Shown: positions 17,129-24,911 of the stretch, piece after piece
Position numbering within the stretch: position 1 is the stretch's first letter
Layout of the letters: each line of letters starts with the position of its first letter
Origin: JAGNZR01 sp051659505
GTDB taxonomy: Bacteria; Fusobacteriota; Fusobacteriia; Fusobacteriales; Fusobacteriaceae
Length of the DNA: 32,975 nt
Reading direction: 5' to 3'
Assembly: GCA_051659505.1 (NCBI GenBank)
Contig: JBOFOQ010000035.1
Location: forward strand, 1 to 32,975
Notes under the pieces: generated by a model
Databases searched by the model: none
Told to the model about the DNA's origin: nothing
The model's input: only the letters and a program-made list of their open reading frames with translations
Program-made: the position numbers and the translations under genes

Positions 17129-18643
17129 GTGAAGCAGGAGAAGAAAAGTTTTGTAGATAAGTTTTTGAACGTAATTGAAAGAGGTGGAAATGCATTACCT
17201 CATCCAGGGACATTATTTGGAATTTTAGCTGTGGCAGTTATAATTATCTCAGGAATTGGACATGCTTTAGGGTGGTCAGTGGACTTTGTAGGGATAAACA
17301 GAAAAAGTATGAAAATGGAAGAGATGATAATTTCTACTAAATCTTTAATGACAAAAGAAGGTATTAACTATATCTTTACATCTATGGTAGGAAATTTTAC
17401 TGGTTTTGCACCGTTAGGAACAGTTTTAGTAGCTATAATGGGAATAGGTATTGCGGAAAAATCAGGATTAATGGGAGTCCTACTAAAGAAAGTAGCTTTA
17501 TCTACACCTAAGAACTTAGTAACTATAATGGTTATTTTCTTAGGAATAATGTCGAATGTAGCTTCAGATGCTGGGTATGTAATTTTACCTCCATTGGCTG
17601 CTTTGATATTTTTATCTTTTGGAAGACATCCAATTGCAGGACTTGCAGCAGCATTTGCAGGAGTTTCAGGGGGATTCTCTGCTAACTTATTAATAGGAAC
17701 AATAGACCCGTTATTAGGTGGTATATCCACAGAAGCAGCGAGAATACTTGCTCCAACATATGAAGTGTTACCAACAGCAAACTGGTTCTTTATGATTGCA
17801 TCAACATTTTTAATAGCAGGACTGGGAACATTAGTTAATAATAAAATAGTTGAGCCTAGATTAGGAAAATATACTGGAACGGAAACATTGGAGTTCCATG
17901 ACGTTACAGATGAAGAAAAGAAAGCTTTGAAAATATCAGGAACATCAGCAATTGTTATGGTTTTATTTTTCATTCCTTTATACTTTGTTTTAGGTAAGAA
18001 CTTTTTAGGGTCAGGATTAGTTCCAATTATAGTTTTATTCTTTGCAATTCCAGGGTTAGCATTTGGAAAATCTATAGGAACAATTAAAAGTGATAGAGAC
18101 GTAATGGATATGTTGACAAAGTCATTTTCAGGAATGGCAGGGTATATAGTATTAGTTTTCTTTGCTGCTCAGTTTATAGCGTATTTTAACTATACTAACT
18201 TAGGAACAATTTTAGCAGTAAAAGGAGCGAACTTCTTACAAGTAACAGGAATTACAGGGGTTCCTTTAATTGTTGGATTTATATTAATAGTGGGATTCTT
18301 AAACTTATTTATGGGTTCAGCTTCAGCGAAATGGGCTATTCTAGCACCAGTATTTATTCCAATGTTAATGAGAGTTGGGTATACTCCTGAATTTACACAG
18401 TTAGCATATAGAATAGGTGATTCAGCTACTAATATAATCTCTCCCCTAATGACATACTTTGCAATGATAATAGTATTTATGCAAAAATATGATAAAAAAG
18501 CTTCTCTGGGAACATTAGTTTCCACAATGCTTCCATACTCTATGGTCTTTTTAGTTGGTTGGAGTATTTTCTTAGCGATTTGGATGAGTGTAGGACTTCC
18601 AATTGGTCCAGGAGCAGCGATAAATTATATTCCAGGAATTTAA
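17129..18643 (+). CDS. AbgT-family transporter (p-aminobenzoyl-glutamate type)
   Basis: Polytopic inner-membrane transporter of 504 residues with many hydrophobic segments, matching the AbgT family (E. coli AbgT imports p-aminobenzoyl-glutamate; other members export antifolates). Family traits are the RGGNALPHPGTLFG start, FAPLGTVLVAIMGIGIAEKSG, the NVASDAGYVILPPL segment and GSASAKWAILAPVFIPM near the C-terminus. The start is GTG at 17129, four bases after GGAGG; the overlapping ATG one base earlier is immediately followed by TGA. It has its own promoter and terminator, so it forms a separate unit between murI and the glutamate mutase operon. The location suggests a glutamate-containing substrate, but the substrate cannot be read from sequence. 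Confidence 0.9.
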   Translation: MKQEKKSFVDKFLNVIERGGNALPHPGTLFGILAVAVIIISGIGHALGWSVDFVGINRKSMKMEEMIISTKSLMTKEGINYIFTSMVGNFTGFAPLGTVLVAIMGIGIAEKSGLMGVLLKKVALSTPKNLVTIMVIFLGIMSNVASDAGYVILPPLAALIFLSFGRHPIAGLAAAFAGVSGGFSANLLIGTIDPLLGGISTEAARILAPTYEVLPTANWFFMIASTFLIAGLGTLVNNKIVEPRLGKYTGTETLEFHDVTDEEKKALKISGTSAIVMVLFFIPLYFVLGKNFLGSGLVPIIVLFFAIPGLAFGKSIGTIKSDRDVMDMLTKSFSGMAGYIVLVFFAAQFIAYFNYTNLGTILAVKGANFLQVTGITGVPLIVGFILIVGFLNLFMGSASAKWAILAPVFIPMLMRVGYTPEFTQLAYRIGDSATNIISPLMTYFAMIIVFMQKYDKKASLGTLVSTMLPYSMVFLVGWSIFLAIWMSVGLPIGPGAAINYIPGI

Positions 18644-18665
18644 CAATGTAAGAATAAAATATAGC

Positions 18666-18720
18666 AATAAAATATAAGAATAATAGAGAATAAAATATAA
18701 GAATAATAGAGAATAAAATA
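18666..18720 (+). repeat. 23-bp tandem repeat, about 2.4 copies
   Basis: Two exact copies of a 23-base unit (18666-18688 and 18689-18711, beginning AATAAAATATAAG) are followed by a 9-base partial third copy. A related but imperfect stretch precedes them. They lie between the transporter stop codon and its terminator and contain no gene. Confidence 0.85.
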
Positions 18721-18774
18721 AAAATCTTAATTAATAAACTTCATTGTAGTAAGTTGTTAATTAAGATTTTTTTT
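18721..18774 (+). terminator. Terminator of the AbgT-family gene
   Basis: Perfect 14-bp stem (18721-18734 with 18757-18770), an inner AACTT/AAGTT extension, and a run of eight T ending at 18774. Confidence 0.85.
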
Positions 18775-18920
18775 ATTTAATAGAGTTAAAAAAATACGGT
18801 GTAATAATAAGTTTAAATGAAAAAATATGAAATATAAAGCACTATAATAGAACGCAAACTGTAAAAAGTATTCGAAAAATAAAGGTAAAAAAAATATTAC
18901 ATATAAATATTATATAAGTG

Positions 18921-18949
18921 TTGATTTTTAATAAAATAAGAGGTAATAT
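18921..18949 (+). promoter_or_regulatory. Promoter of the glmS-glmL-glmE operon
   Basis: TTGATT (18921-18926), a 17-base spacer and TAATAT (18944-18949). The stretch 18775-18920 before it holds no gene and no recognisable riboswitch; in particular no B12-box-like element was seen despite the B12-dependent enzyme downstream. Confidence 0.6.
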
Positions 18950-19008
18950 TAAATATATATATAATTATAACTGTAGAAAACAAAAAGGTGTAAGCACAGG
19001 AGGATAAA

Positions 19009-19425
19009 ATGGAAAAAAATGGGAAGAAAGTTGTAATAGGAGTAATAGGGTCAGATTGTCATGCTGTAGGAAATAAAATTATTAATCATGTATTGGAAAC
19101 AAGTGGTTTTGAAGTAGTGAATATAGGCGTTTTATCCCCACAAGCAGATTTTATTAGTGCAGCTAAAGAAACTAATGCTGATGCAATAATTATATCTTCG
19201 CTTTATGGTCACGGAGAACTAGATTGTAGTGGAATGAGAGAAAAGTGTGATGAAGCAGGATTAAAAAATATTCTTCTTTATGTTGGTGGAAATATTGTAG
19301 TAGGAAAGCAAGATTGGCCAGAGGTAGAAAGAAGATTTAAATTAATGGGCTTTAATAGAGTATATAAACCTGGAACACCAATTGAACTTACTACTGAGGA
19401 TTTAAAGAAAGATTTAGGGATGTAA
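19009..19425 (+). CDS. glmS: Methylaspartate (glutamate) mutase, small B12-binding subunit S
   Basis: Cobalamin-binding component of glutamate mutase, which converts L-glutamate to (2S,3S)-3-methylaspartate with adenosylcobalamin. The base-off B12 motif DxHxxG is at residues 16-21 (DCHAVG), with His18 as the lower axial cobalt ligand. The flavodoxin-like fold continues with VVNIGVLSPQ and LLYVGGNIVVG. The length of 138 matches the family. Its start follows an AGGAGG site. It begins a tight glmS-glmL-glmE operon (4-base gap to glmL). The symbol should not be confused with glucosamine-6-phosphate synthase. Confidence 0.96.
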   Translation: MEKNGKKVVIGVIGSDCHAVGNKIINHVLETSGFEVVNIGVLSPQADFISAAKETNADAIIISSLYGHGELDCSGMREKCDEAGLKNILLYVGGNIVVGKQDWPEVERRFKLMGFNRVYKPGTPIELTTEDLKKDLGM

Positions 19426-19429
19426 GATT

Positions 19430-20839
19430 ATGAGGGATATATACTTAGCAATAGATTTTGGAAGTACTTATACAAAATTAACAGCAATTGATATAAAAAA
19501 TGAAGAAATAATAGCTACATCTAAATCTGTAACAACAGTGGAAGATGGTATTATGATTGGATTTAATAAAGCTTATGAAATATTAAAAAAAAATATATCT
19601 AAAAAAATAGATTTTAAAGAAATTAATTTTATTAAAAAAGCAGCTTGTTCATCAGCAGCAGGTGGTCTAAAAATGGTAGCTATAGGACTTGTTCCAGAAC
19701 TAACTGCAGAAGCGGCGAAAAAAGCGGCATTAGGAGCGGGAGCTAGGGTTATAAAAACTTATGCTTATGAACTTAACAATCAAGAATTATCAGAAATAAA
19801 AAATTTGGATCTGGATATAATTCTTTTAGCAGGTGGAACAGATGGGGGAAATAAAGAATGTATTATTCATAATGCTAAAATGATAGCTGAACATAAAATA
19901 GAAGTTCCAGTTATTATAGCAGGGAATAAAACTGCAGTTGATGAGATTAAAACTATATTTGATAGTTTTAATATTTATTATAAAACAACTGAAAATGTTA
20001 TGCCTATTCTAAATAAACTTAATGTAGAACCAGCTAGAGAAGTAATAAGACAAGTATTCATGAGTAAAATAGTAGAAGCAAAAGGAATGAAAAAAGCAGA
20101 AGAGTTTACAACTGGAATTTTAATGCCAACACCAGCTGCAGTGCTAAAATCAGCTGAAATTTTTTCAAAAGGAACAGATGAAGAAGATGGTGTAGGAGAT
20201 ATAATAGTTGTGGATATTGGAGGTGCAACAACAGATATTCACTCTATTGCTAAAGGGGAACCTACTAAGCATTCAGTTATGTTTAAAGGACTGGAAGAAC
20301 CATTTTCTAAGAGAACAGTAGAGGGTGATTTAGGTATGAGATACTCTGCGATTGCTCTATTAGAGGCAAGTAGCACTAAAAGAATAAAATATTATTTAGA
20401 TGAAAAATATAAAGATATAAATGTAAAAGAACACTGCAAAAATAGATATGATAATATAAAAATGGTTCCAGAAACAAAAGAAGAGATTGATTTTGATGAG
20501 GCTATGGCAAAGGTAGCAACAGAAATTTCTATGGAAAGACATTGTGGAAAAATAGAATGTATCTATACACCTATGGGAACAATGCTTCAGCAATCGGGAA
20601 AAGATTTGCTGGAAACACCTTATGTAATTGGAACAGGAGGAGTTATTATACACAGTGAAAATCCTAGTTGTATACTAAAAGCTGGGAATTTTACAGAAGA
20701 TAATCCAGTGAGTTTAAAGCCAATAGCACCTAAATTTTTAATAGATAAAACATACATACTTTCATCTATGGGTCTTTTAGCTCAAGATTATCCAAATGTA
20801 GCACTAAGAATTATGAAAAAATATTTGATAGAATTATAA
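19430..20839 (+). CDS. glmL: GlmL/MutL, glutamate mutase-associated ASKHA ATPase
   Basis: Conserved partner encoded between the two mutase subunits, thought to act as a chaperone or reactivating factor for the B12 enzyme; this role is inferred from its family. It has an actin/Hsp70-like ATPase fold: the phosphate-1 motif AIDFGSTYTK near the N-terminus, LLAGGTDGG in the middle, and the phosphate-2 motif VVDIGGATTD. The 469-residue length is typical. It starts 4 bases after glmS with an AGGGA site in the glmS end, and glmE follows after 31 bases. It is unrelated to mismatch repair MutL. Confidence 0.93.
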   Translation: MRDIYLAIDFGSTYTKLTAIDIKNEEIIATSKSVTTVEDGIMIGFNKAYEILKKNISKKIDFKEINFIKKAACSSAAGGLKMVAIGLVPELTAEAAKKAALGAGARVIKTYAYELNNQELSEIKNLDLDIILLAGGTDGGNKECIIHNAKMIAEHKIEVPVIIAGNKTAVDEIKTIFDSFNIYYKTTENVMPILNKLNVEPAREVIRQVFMSKIVEAKGMKKAEEFTTGILMPTPAAVLKSAEIFSKGTDEEDGVGDIIVVDIGGATTDIHSIAKGEPTKHSVMFKGLEEPFSKRTVEGDLGMRYSAIALLEASSTKRIKYYLDEKYKDINVKEHCKNRYDNIKMVPETKEEIDFDEAMAKVATEISMERHCGKIECIYTPMGTMLQQSGKDLLETPYVIGTGGVIIHSENPSCILKAGNFTEDNPVSLKPIAPKFLIDKTYILSSMGLLAQDYPNVALRIMKKYLIEL

Positions 20840-20870
20840 AAAAATAATTTAGGGAGGCGATTTAAATAAA

Positions 20871-22334
20871 ATGGAATTAAAATTTAAAAAATGGACAGAG
20901 GAAGAATTTTTTAAAATTAGAGAAGAAGTTCTTAAACAGTGGCCAACAGGAAAAGATGTAGATTTAGAAGAGGCAGTAAAATATCACAAAAGTATTCCTG
21001 ACCATAAAAACTTCTCTAAAAAATTAGCAAAAGCAAAAAAAGAAGGAGTAACTTTAGCACAGCCTAGAGCAGGAGTAGCATTAGTAGAGCAACACATAGA
21101 ACTTCTTAACTTCTTAGATAAAGAGGGAGGAGCTGATTTATTACCTTCTACAATAGACTCTTATACTAGACAAAATAAATATGAGAACTGTCAACATGGA
21201 ATAGATGAGTCTAAAAAAACTGGTAGATCTATGCTTAATGGATTTCCAGGTGTAAATCACGGAGTTCAAGGGTGTAGAGAAGTTGTTGAAGCTGTAAATT
21301 TACCATTACAACTTAGACATGGAACACCAGATGCTAGACTTCTTTCTGAGATTATGATGGCAGCAGGATTTACTTCAAATGAAGGTGGAGGAATATCATA
21401 CAATATTCCATATGCAAAATCAGTATCTTTAGAGCAAACAATAATTGATTGGCAATATATAGATAGATTAGTAGGATGGTATGAAGAGCAAGGTGTAACA
21501 ATAAACAGAGAACCTTTTGGTCCTTTAACAGGAACTTTAGTTCCAGCTTCAATGTCTAATGCTGTTCAGATTTTAGAATGTTTATTAGCTGCAGAACAAG
21601 GAGTTAAAAATTTAACTTTAGGTTACGGGCAGTGTGGAAATTTAATTCAAGATATAGCTGCAATTAGAATGTTAGAAAAGCAAGCTACAGAATATTGTAA
21701 TGAGTATGGATATAACGATATATTAATAACAACAGTATTTCATCAGTGGATGGGAGGGTTCCCAGAAGACGAAGCAAAAGCATTTGGAGTAATTTCTAAC
21801 GGTGCATCAGCAGCAGCTTTAGCTGGAGCAACAAAGGTTATTGTTAAAACACCTCATGAGGCAATAGGAGTTCCAACAAAAGAGGCGAATGCTCAAGGGA
21901 TAAGAACAACAAAAATGGTCCTAAATTTATTAAAAGGACAAAAATTCCCTATGTGTGATGAACTTTCTGAAGAAATGGATATAATAAGAGAAGAAGTAAA
22001 ACAAATACTTGATAAAGTTAAAGAATTAGGGAACGGAGATTTAGCTATAGGAACAGTTAAAGCCTTTGAACAGGGAGTATTAGATATTCCTTTTGCACCT
22101 TCAAAATTTAACGCTGGAAAAATGATGCCAGCTAGAGATAATACAGGAAAAATTAGATATCTTGCAGTGGGAAATGTTCCTTTCTCTGATAAAATAAAAA
22201 AATTCAATATGGAAAAATTAGAAGAAAGAGGAAAAACTGAAGGTAGAGAAGTAGGATTCCAAATGACTGTAGATGATATTTTCGCAGTTGGAAAAGGAAA
22301 CTTAATAGGAAGACCTGAAAATTTTTCTAAATAA
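20871..22334 (+). CDS. glmE: Methylaspartate (glutamate) mutase, catalytic subunit E
   Basis: TIM-barrel subunit that binds glutamate and, with GlmS and adenosylcobalamin, performs the carbon-skeleton radical rearrangement. The arginine claw that holds the substrate carboxylates is intact at Arg66, Arg100 and Arg149, and Glu171, Tyr177 and Tyr181 of the active site are also at the reference (Clostridium cochlearium) positions. The 487-residue length fits. The ribosome binding site GGGAGG lies 13 bases before ATG, a wide gap, but an in-frame stop rules out an earlier start. No terminator separates it from mal 70 bases downstream. Confidence 0.97.
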   Translation: MELKFKKWTEEEFFKIREEVLKQWPTGKDVDLEEAVKYHKSIPDHKNFSKKLAKAKKEGVTLAQPRAGVALVEQHIELLNFLDKEGGADLLPSTIDSYTRQNKYENCQHGIDESKKTGRSMLNGFPGVNHGVQGCREVVEAVNLPLQLRHGTPDARLLSEIMMAAGFTSNEGGGISYNIPYAKSVSLEQTIIDWQYIDRLVGWYEEQGVTINREPFGPLTGTLVPASMSNAVQILECLLAAEQGVKNLTLGYGQCGNLIQDIAAIRMLEKQATEYCNEYGYNDILITTVFHQWMGGFPEDEAKAFGVISNGASAAALAGATKVIVKTPHEAIGVPTKEANAQGIRTTKMVLNLLKGQKFPMCDELSEEMDIIREEVKQILDKVKELGNGDLAIGTVKAFEQGVLDIPFAPSKFNAGKMMPARDNTGKIRYLAVGNVPFSDKIKKFNMEKLEERGKTEGREVGFQMTVDDIFAVGKGNLIGRPENFSK

Positions 22335-22404
22335 TTTATGTAGTGATTAAGTTAAAATAAAAAAGTATAAAATTAAATCTAAATATATAAAGGAGAGTAA
22401 AAAA

Positions 22405-23649
22405 ATGAAAATAGTTGATGTTGTTTGTTCTGCAGGGAAAACAGGATTTTATTTTGATGATCAAGTAGCTATAAAAGCTGGTGCTGGACATGATGGTTTT
22501 GCTTATGTTGGAGAGCCTGTAACACCTGGATTTAAGACTATAAGACAAGCTGGAGAGTCTATAGCTGTAATGTTAATTCTAGAAGATGGTCAAGTTTCTT
22601 GTGGTGAGTGTGCTGCAGTTCAATATTCAGGAACAGGTGGAAGAGACCCATTATTTTTAGCTTCAGAATTTATACCCCTTATAGAAAAAGAAATTGCACC
22701 TAAATTAATTGGAAGAGATGTATCAACTTTTAAATCTTTAGCTGAAGAGTTTGATTCTATGCTAATAAATGGAAAAAGATTGCATACAGCTATAAGATAT
22801 GGAATTACTCAAACGATATTAGATGCAGTAGCTAAAACACATAAAGTAACTATGGCTGAAATAATAAAAAAAGAATACAATACAGGACTTGAAGTTTCAA
22901 GAAGACCAATATTTACTCAATCTGGAGACAATAGATATGAGAATGCAGAAAAAATGATAATAAAAACTGCAGATGTTTTGCCTCATGCACTTATAAATCA
23001 TGTGGAAACAAAGCTTGGTAAAAATGGTGAAATATTACTTGAATACGTAATTTGGTTAAGAGATAGAATTAAATCATTAAGAGCAGATGCGTCGTATAGT
23101 CCAATATTACATATAGATGTTTATGGAACTATTGGAATGGCATTTGATTGTAATGTAGGAAAAATGGCAGATTACTTACAAACATTAGTAGATGCAGCTA
23201 AACCATTTAAGCTAAGAATAGAAGGACCTATGGATGTTGGAAGTTTAGAAGGGCAAATAGATTCATTATCTGCTCTAACTGCAGAAGTTGATAGAAGAGG
23301 AATGGATATTGAGCTAGTTGCAGATGAGTGGTGTAATACATTATCTGACATAAAGGCCTTTGCAGATAGAAAAGCTGGACACGTAGTACAAATAAAAACT
23401 CCTGATTTAGGGGGAGTAAACAATATAGCAGATGCAATACTATATTGTAACAAAGTAGGAATAGGTTCTTATTCTGGTGGAACCTGTAATGAAACAAATA
23501 GATCAGCAGAGATAACTACAAATATAGCTATGGCTTGCGGAGCTCTTCAAGTTTTAGCAAAACCAGGAATGGGTGTAGATGAAGGTTATATGATAGTAAA
23601 TAATGAAATGAATAGAGTGATGGCTCTAGTAAATAGAAGAAAAAAATAA
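22405..23649 (+). CDS. mal: Methylaspartate ammonia-lyase
   Basis: Enolase-superfamily enzyme that removes ammonia from 3-methylaspartate to give mesaconate, the second step of the pathway. The catalytic pair His194 (PHALINH) and Lys331 (VVQIKTPD), and the metal ligands Asp238, Glu273 and Asp307, all sit at the numbers of the Clostridium tetanomorphum enzyme. The 414-residue length is typical. It begins after AAGGAGAG and follows glmE in the same direction, probably on the same transcript. A hairpin 41 bases after its stop (23690-23718) precedes the cit genes. Confidence 0.97.
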   Translation: MKIVDVVCSAGKTGFYFDDQVAIKAGAGHDGFAYVGEPVTPGFKTIRQAGESIAVMLILEDGQVSCGECAAVQYSGTGGRDPLFLASEFIPLIEKEIAPKLIGRDVSTFKSLAEEFDSMLINGKRLHTAIRYGITQTILDAVAKTHKVTMAEIIKKEYNTGLEVSRRPIFTQSGDNRYENAEKMIIKTADVLPHALINHVETKLGKNGEILLEYVIWLRDRIKSLRADASYSPILHIDVYGTIGMAFDCNVGKMADYLQTLVDAAKPFKLRIEGPMDVGSLEGQIDSLSALTAEVDRRGMDIELVADEWCNTLSDIKAFADRKAGHVVQIKTPDLGGVNNIADAILYCNKVGIGSYSGGTCNETNRSAEITTNIAMACGALQVLAKPGMGVDEGYMIVNNEMNRVMALVNRRKK

Positions 23650-23689
23650 TGATAGCTCTATAAAGCATAAGAACTTTAAATAGCTTGAA

Positions 23690-23718
23690 AAGAGGTTGAC
23701 TTTTTAGGTCAACCTCTT
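23690..23718 (+). terminator. Hairpin between mal and citD
   Basis: Perfect 11-bp stem (23690-23700 with 23708-23718, AAGAGGTTGAC) and a 7-base loop. The following tract ATTAATTAAAAA is poor in U, so termination is probably partial, letting citDEF be transcribed at lower level from the glm/mal promoter. Confidence 0.65.
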
Positions 23719-23754
23719 ATTAATTAAAAATTAAGAAGACTATAAGGGGAAAAT

Positions 23755-24021
23755 ATGACAATAAATAAAATATCTAAGTGTGGAACCTTGGAATCTAACG
23801 ATATATATGTTGTTTTAACACCATCTAATAATGGAATTGAAATAGAAATTGAAAGTAGTGTAGAAAAACAATTTGGAAAAGAAATAAGAAAAACAATAGA
23901 GGAGAAATTAAAAGAGTTAGGAATAAAATCTATAAAAGTAAATGCAAAAGATAATGGAGCTTTAGATTTTACAATAAGAGCGAGGATAGAAGTTGCTGTA
24001 GCTAGGGGGTGTCAGAAATAA
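23755..24021 (+). CDS. citD: Citrate/citramalate lyase acyl carrier protein (gamma subunit)
   Basis: Carries the 2'-(5''-phosphoribosyl)-3'-dephospho-CoA prosthetic group on which acyl exchange and cleavage take place. The modified serine is Ser14 in CGTLESND (usual form AGTLES). The length of 88 residues is normal. The last base of its stop codon is the first base of the citE ATG (TAATG), which indicates translational coupling. The three lyase subunits D, E and F are all present, but the activating genes citC, citX and citG are not in this window. Context next to mal favours (S)-citramalate as substrate. Confidence 0.93.
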   Translation: MTINKISKCGTLESNDIYVVLTPSNNGIEIEIESSVEKQFGKEIRKTIEEKLKELGIKSIKVNAKDNGALDFTIRARIEVAVARGCQK

Positions 24022-24887
24022 TGGAACTTAGAAGAACTATGCTATTTATGCCAGGAAATAATCCTGGAATGCTTCAAACTGCTGATGTATTTGGCTCTGA
24101 TTCTATTATTTTTGATTTGGAAGATGCTGTATCAATAACAGAGAAAGACTCAGCTAGAGTTCTAATTAAAGAAGCTATGAAAAACTTTAATTATGGAGAT
24201 ATAGAGGTAGTAATAAGAATAAATCCTTTGTCTACTCCATTTGCTCTAAAAGATATTGATGTAATGGGGAGAATGAAGCCAGATTCAATATTACTTCCAA
24301 AAGCTGTGCCTGAAGATATAAAATTCTTAGATGAAGCTTTACTCAAAATAGAAAAAGAGGAAGGTTTTGAATTAGGTAGTATAAAAATTCATGCTTTAGT
24401 TGAAACAGCTATGGGTGTAGAGCTTGCTTATGAAACTGCAAGTGCAACGCCAAGATGTGTTTCTATTGTTTTAGGTGGAGAGGATTTAGCAGCAGATTTA
24501 GGAGTTAAGCGTACTTATGATTCAGAGGAACTTTTTTATGCAAGAACTAAAGTAATAAATATTTGTAAAGCTTTAAAAATAGATGCAATAGATACTCCTT
24601 TTACAGATACTAATGATACTGAAGGGTTAGTAATGGATACTAAAAAAGCTAAAAAATTAGGGTTTTCAGGTAAATTAGCTATAAATCCAAGGCAAATAGG
24701 GACAATTCATGAAGTTTTTGCCCCTACAAATGATGAGATAAAACATGCTGTGCGAGTTATGGAAGCTAAAAAAGATGCTGATGAGTTAGGTCTTGGAGTA
24801 TTTACATTAGACGGTAAAATGGTAGATTTACCAATAATAAATCGTGCATTAAATACATTGAAAATTGCTGAAATTTTAGGATTGTAA
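24021..24887 (+). CDS. citE: Citrate/citramalate lyase beta subunit
   Basis: HpcH/HpaI-like TIM-barrel lyase that cleaves the acyl-ACP thioester to acetyl-ACP plus oxaloacetate (citrate) or pyruvate (citramalate). Motifs include LFMPGNNP at the N-terminus, FDLEDAV with Asp32, Glu34 and Asp35, the VVIRINP strand, ALVETAMGV, and GGEDLAADLG. The ATG at 24021 overlaps the citD stop by one base. A GTG at 24009 lies inside the AGGGGGTG ribosome binding site and is rejected. That gives 288 residues, normal for CitE. Nothing in the sequence alone separates citrate from citramalate specificity. Confidence 0.93.
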   Translation: MELRRTMLFMPGNNPGMLQTADVFGSDSIIFDLEDAVSITEKDSARVLIKEAMKNFNYGDIEVVIRINPLSTPFALKDIDVMGRMKPDSILLPKAVPEDIKFLDEALLKIEKEEGFELGSIKIHALVETAMGVELAYETASATPRCVSIVLGGEDLAADLGVKRTYDSEELFYARTKVINICKALKIDAIDTPFTDTNDTEGLVMDTKKAKKLGFSGKLAINPRQIGTIHEVFAPTNDEIKHAVRVMEAKKDADELGLGVFTLDGKMVDLPIINRALNTLKIAEILGL

Positions 24888-24911
24888 GACCAATAAAAGG
24901 TGAGGTGTATA

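Noticed and set aside
17368..17973. Open frame of about 200 codons on the minus strand inside the AbgT-family gene
   Set aside because: It lies wholly antisense to a well supported transporter gene, has no convincing ribosome binding site and no recognisable motif; it is a codon-bias shadow.
18648..18720. Short direct repeats considered as a CRISPR array
   Set aside because: The 23-base units are directly adjacent without spacers, and no cas gene is near; it is a simple tandem repeat.
18775..19008. Possible cobalamin riboswitch before the B12-dependent glutamate mutase operon
   Set aside because: No B12-box-like conserved core was found; the stretch is AT-rich with only a promoter and a ribosome binding site.
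19009..19425. Glucosamine-6-phosphate synthase (also called GlmS)
   Set aside because: The protein is only 138 residues with a B12-binding DxHxxG motif; it is the mutase small subunit.
19430..20839. DNA mismatch repair protein MutL
   Set aside because: The name MutL is shared, but this protein has an ASKHA ATPase fold and lies between glutamate mutase subunits; it has no GHKL ATPase motifs.
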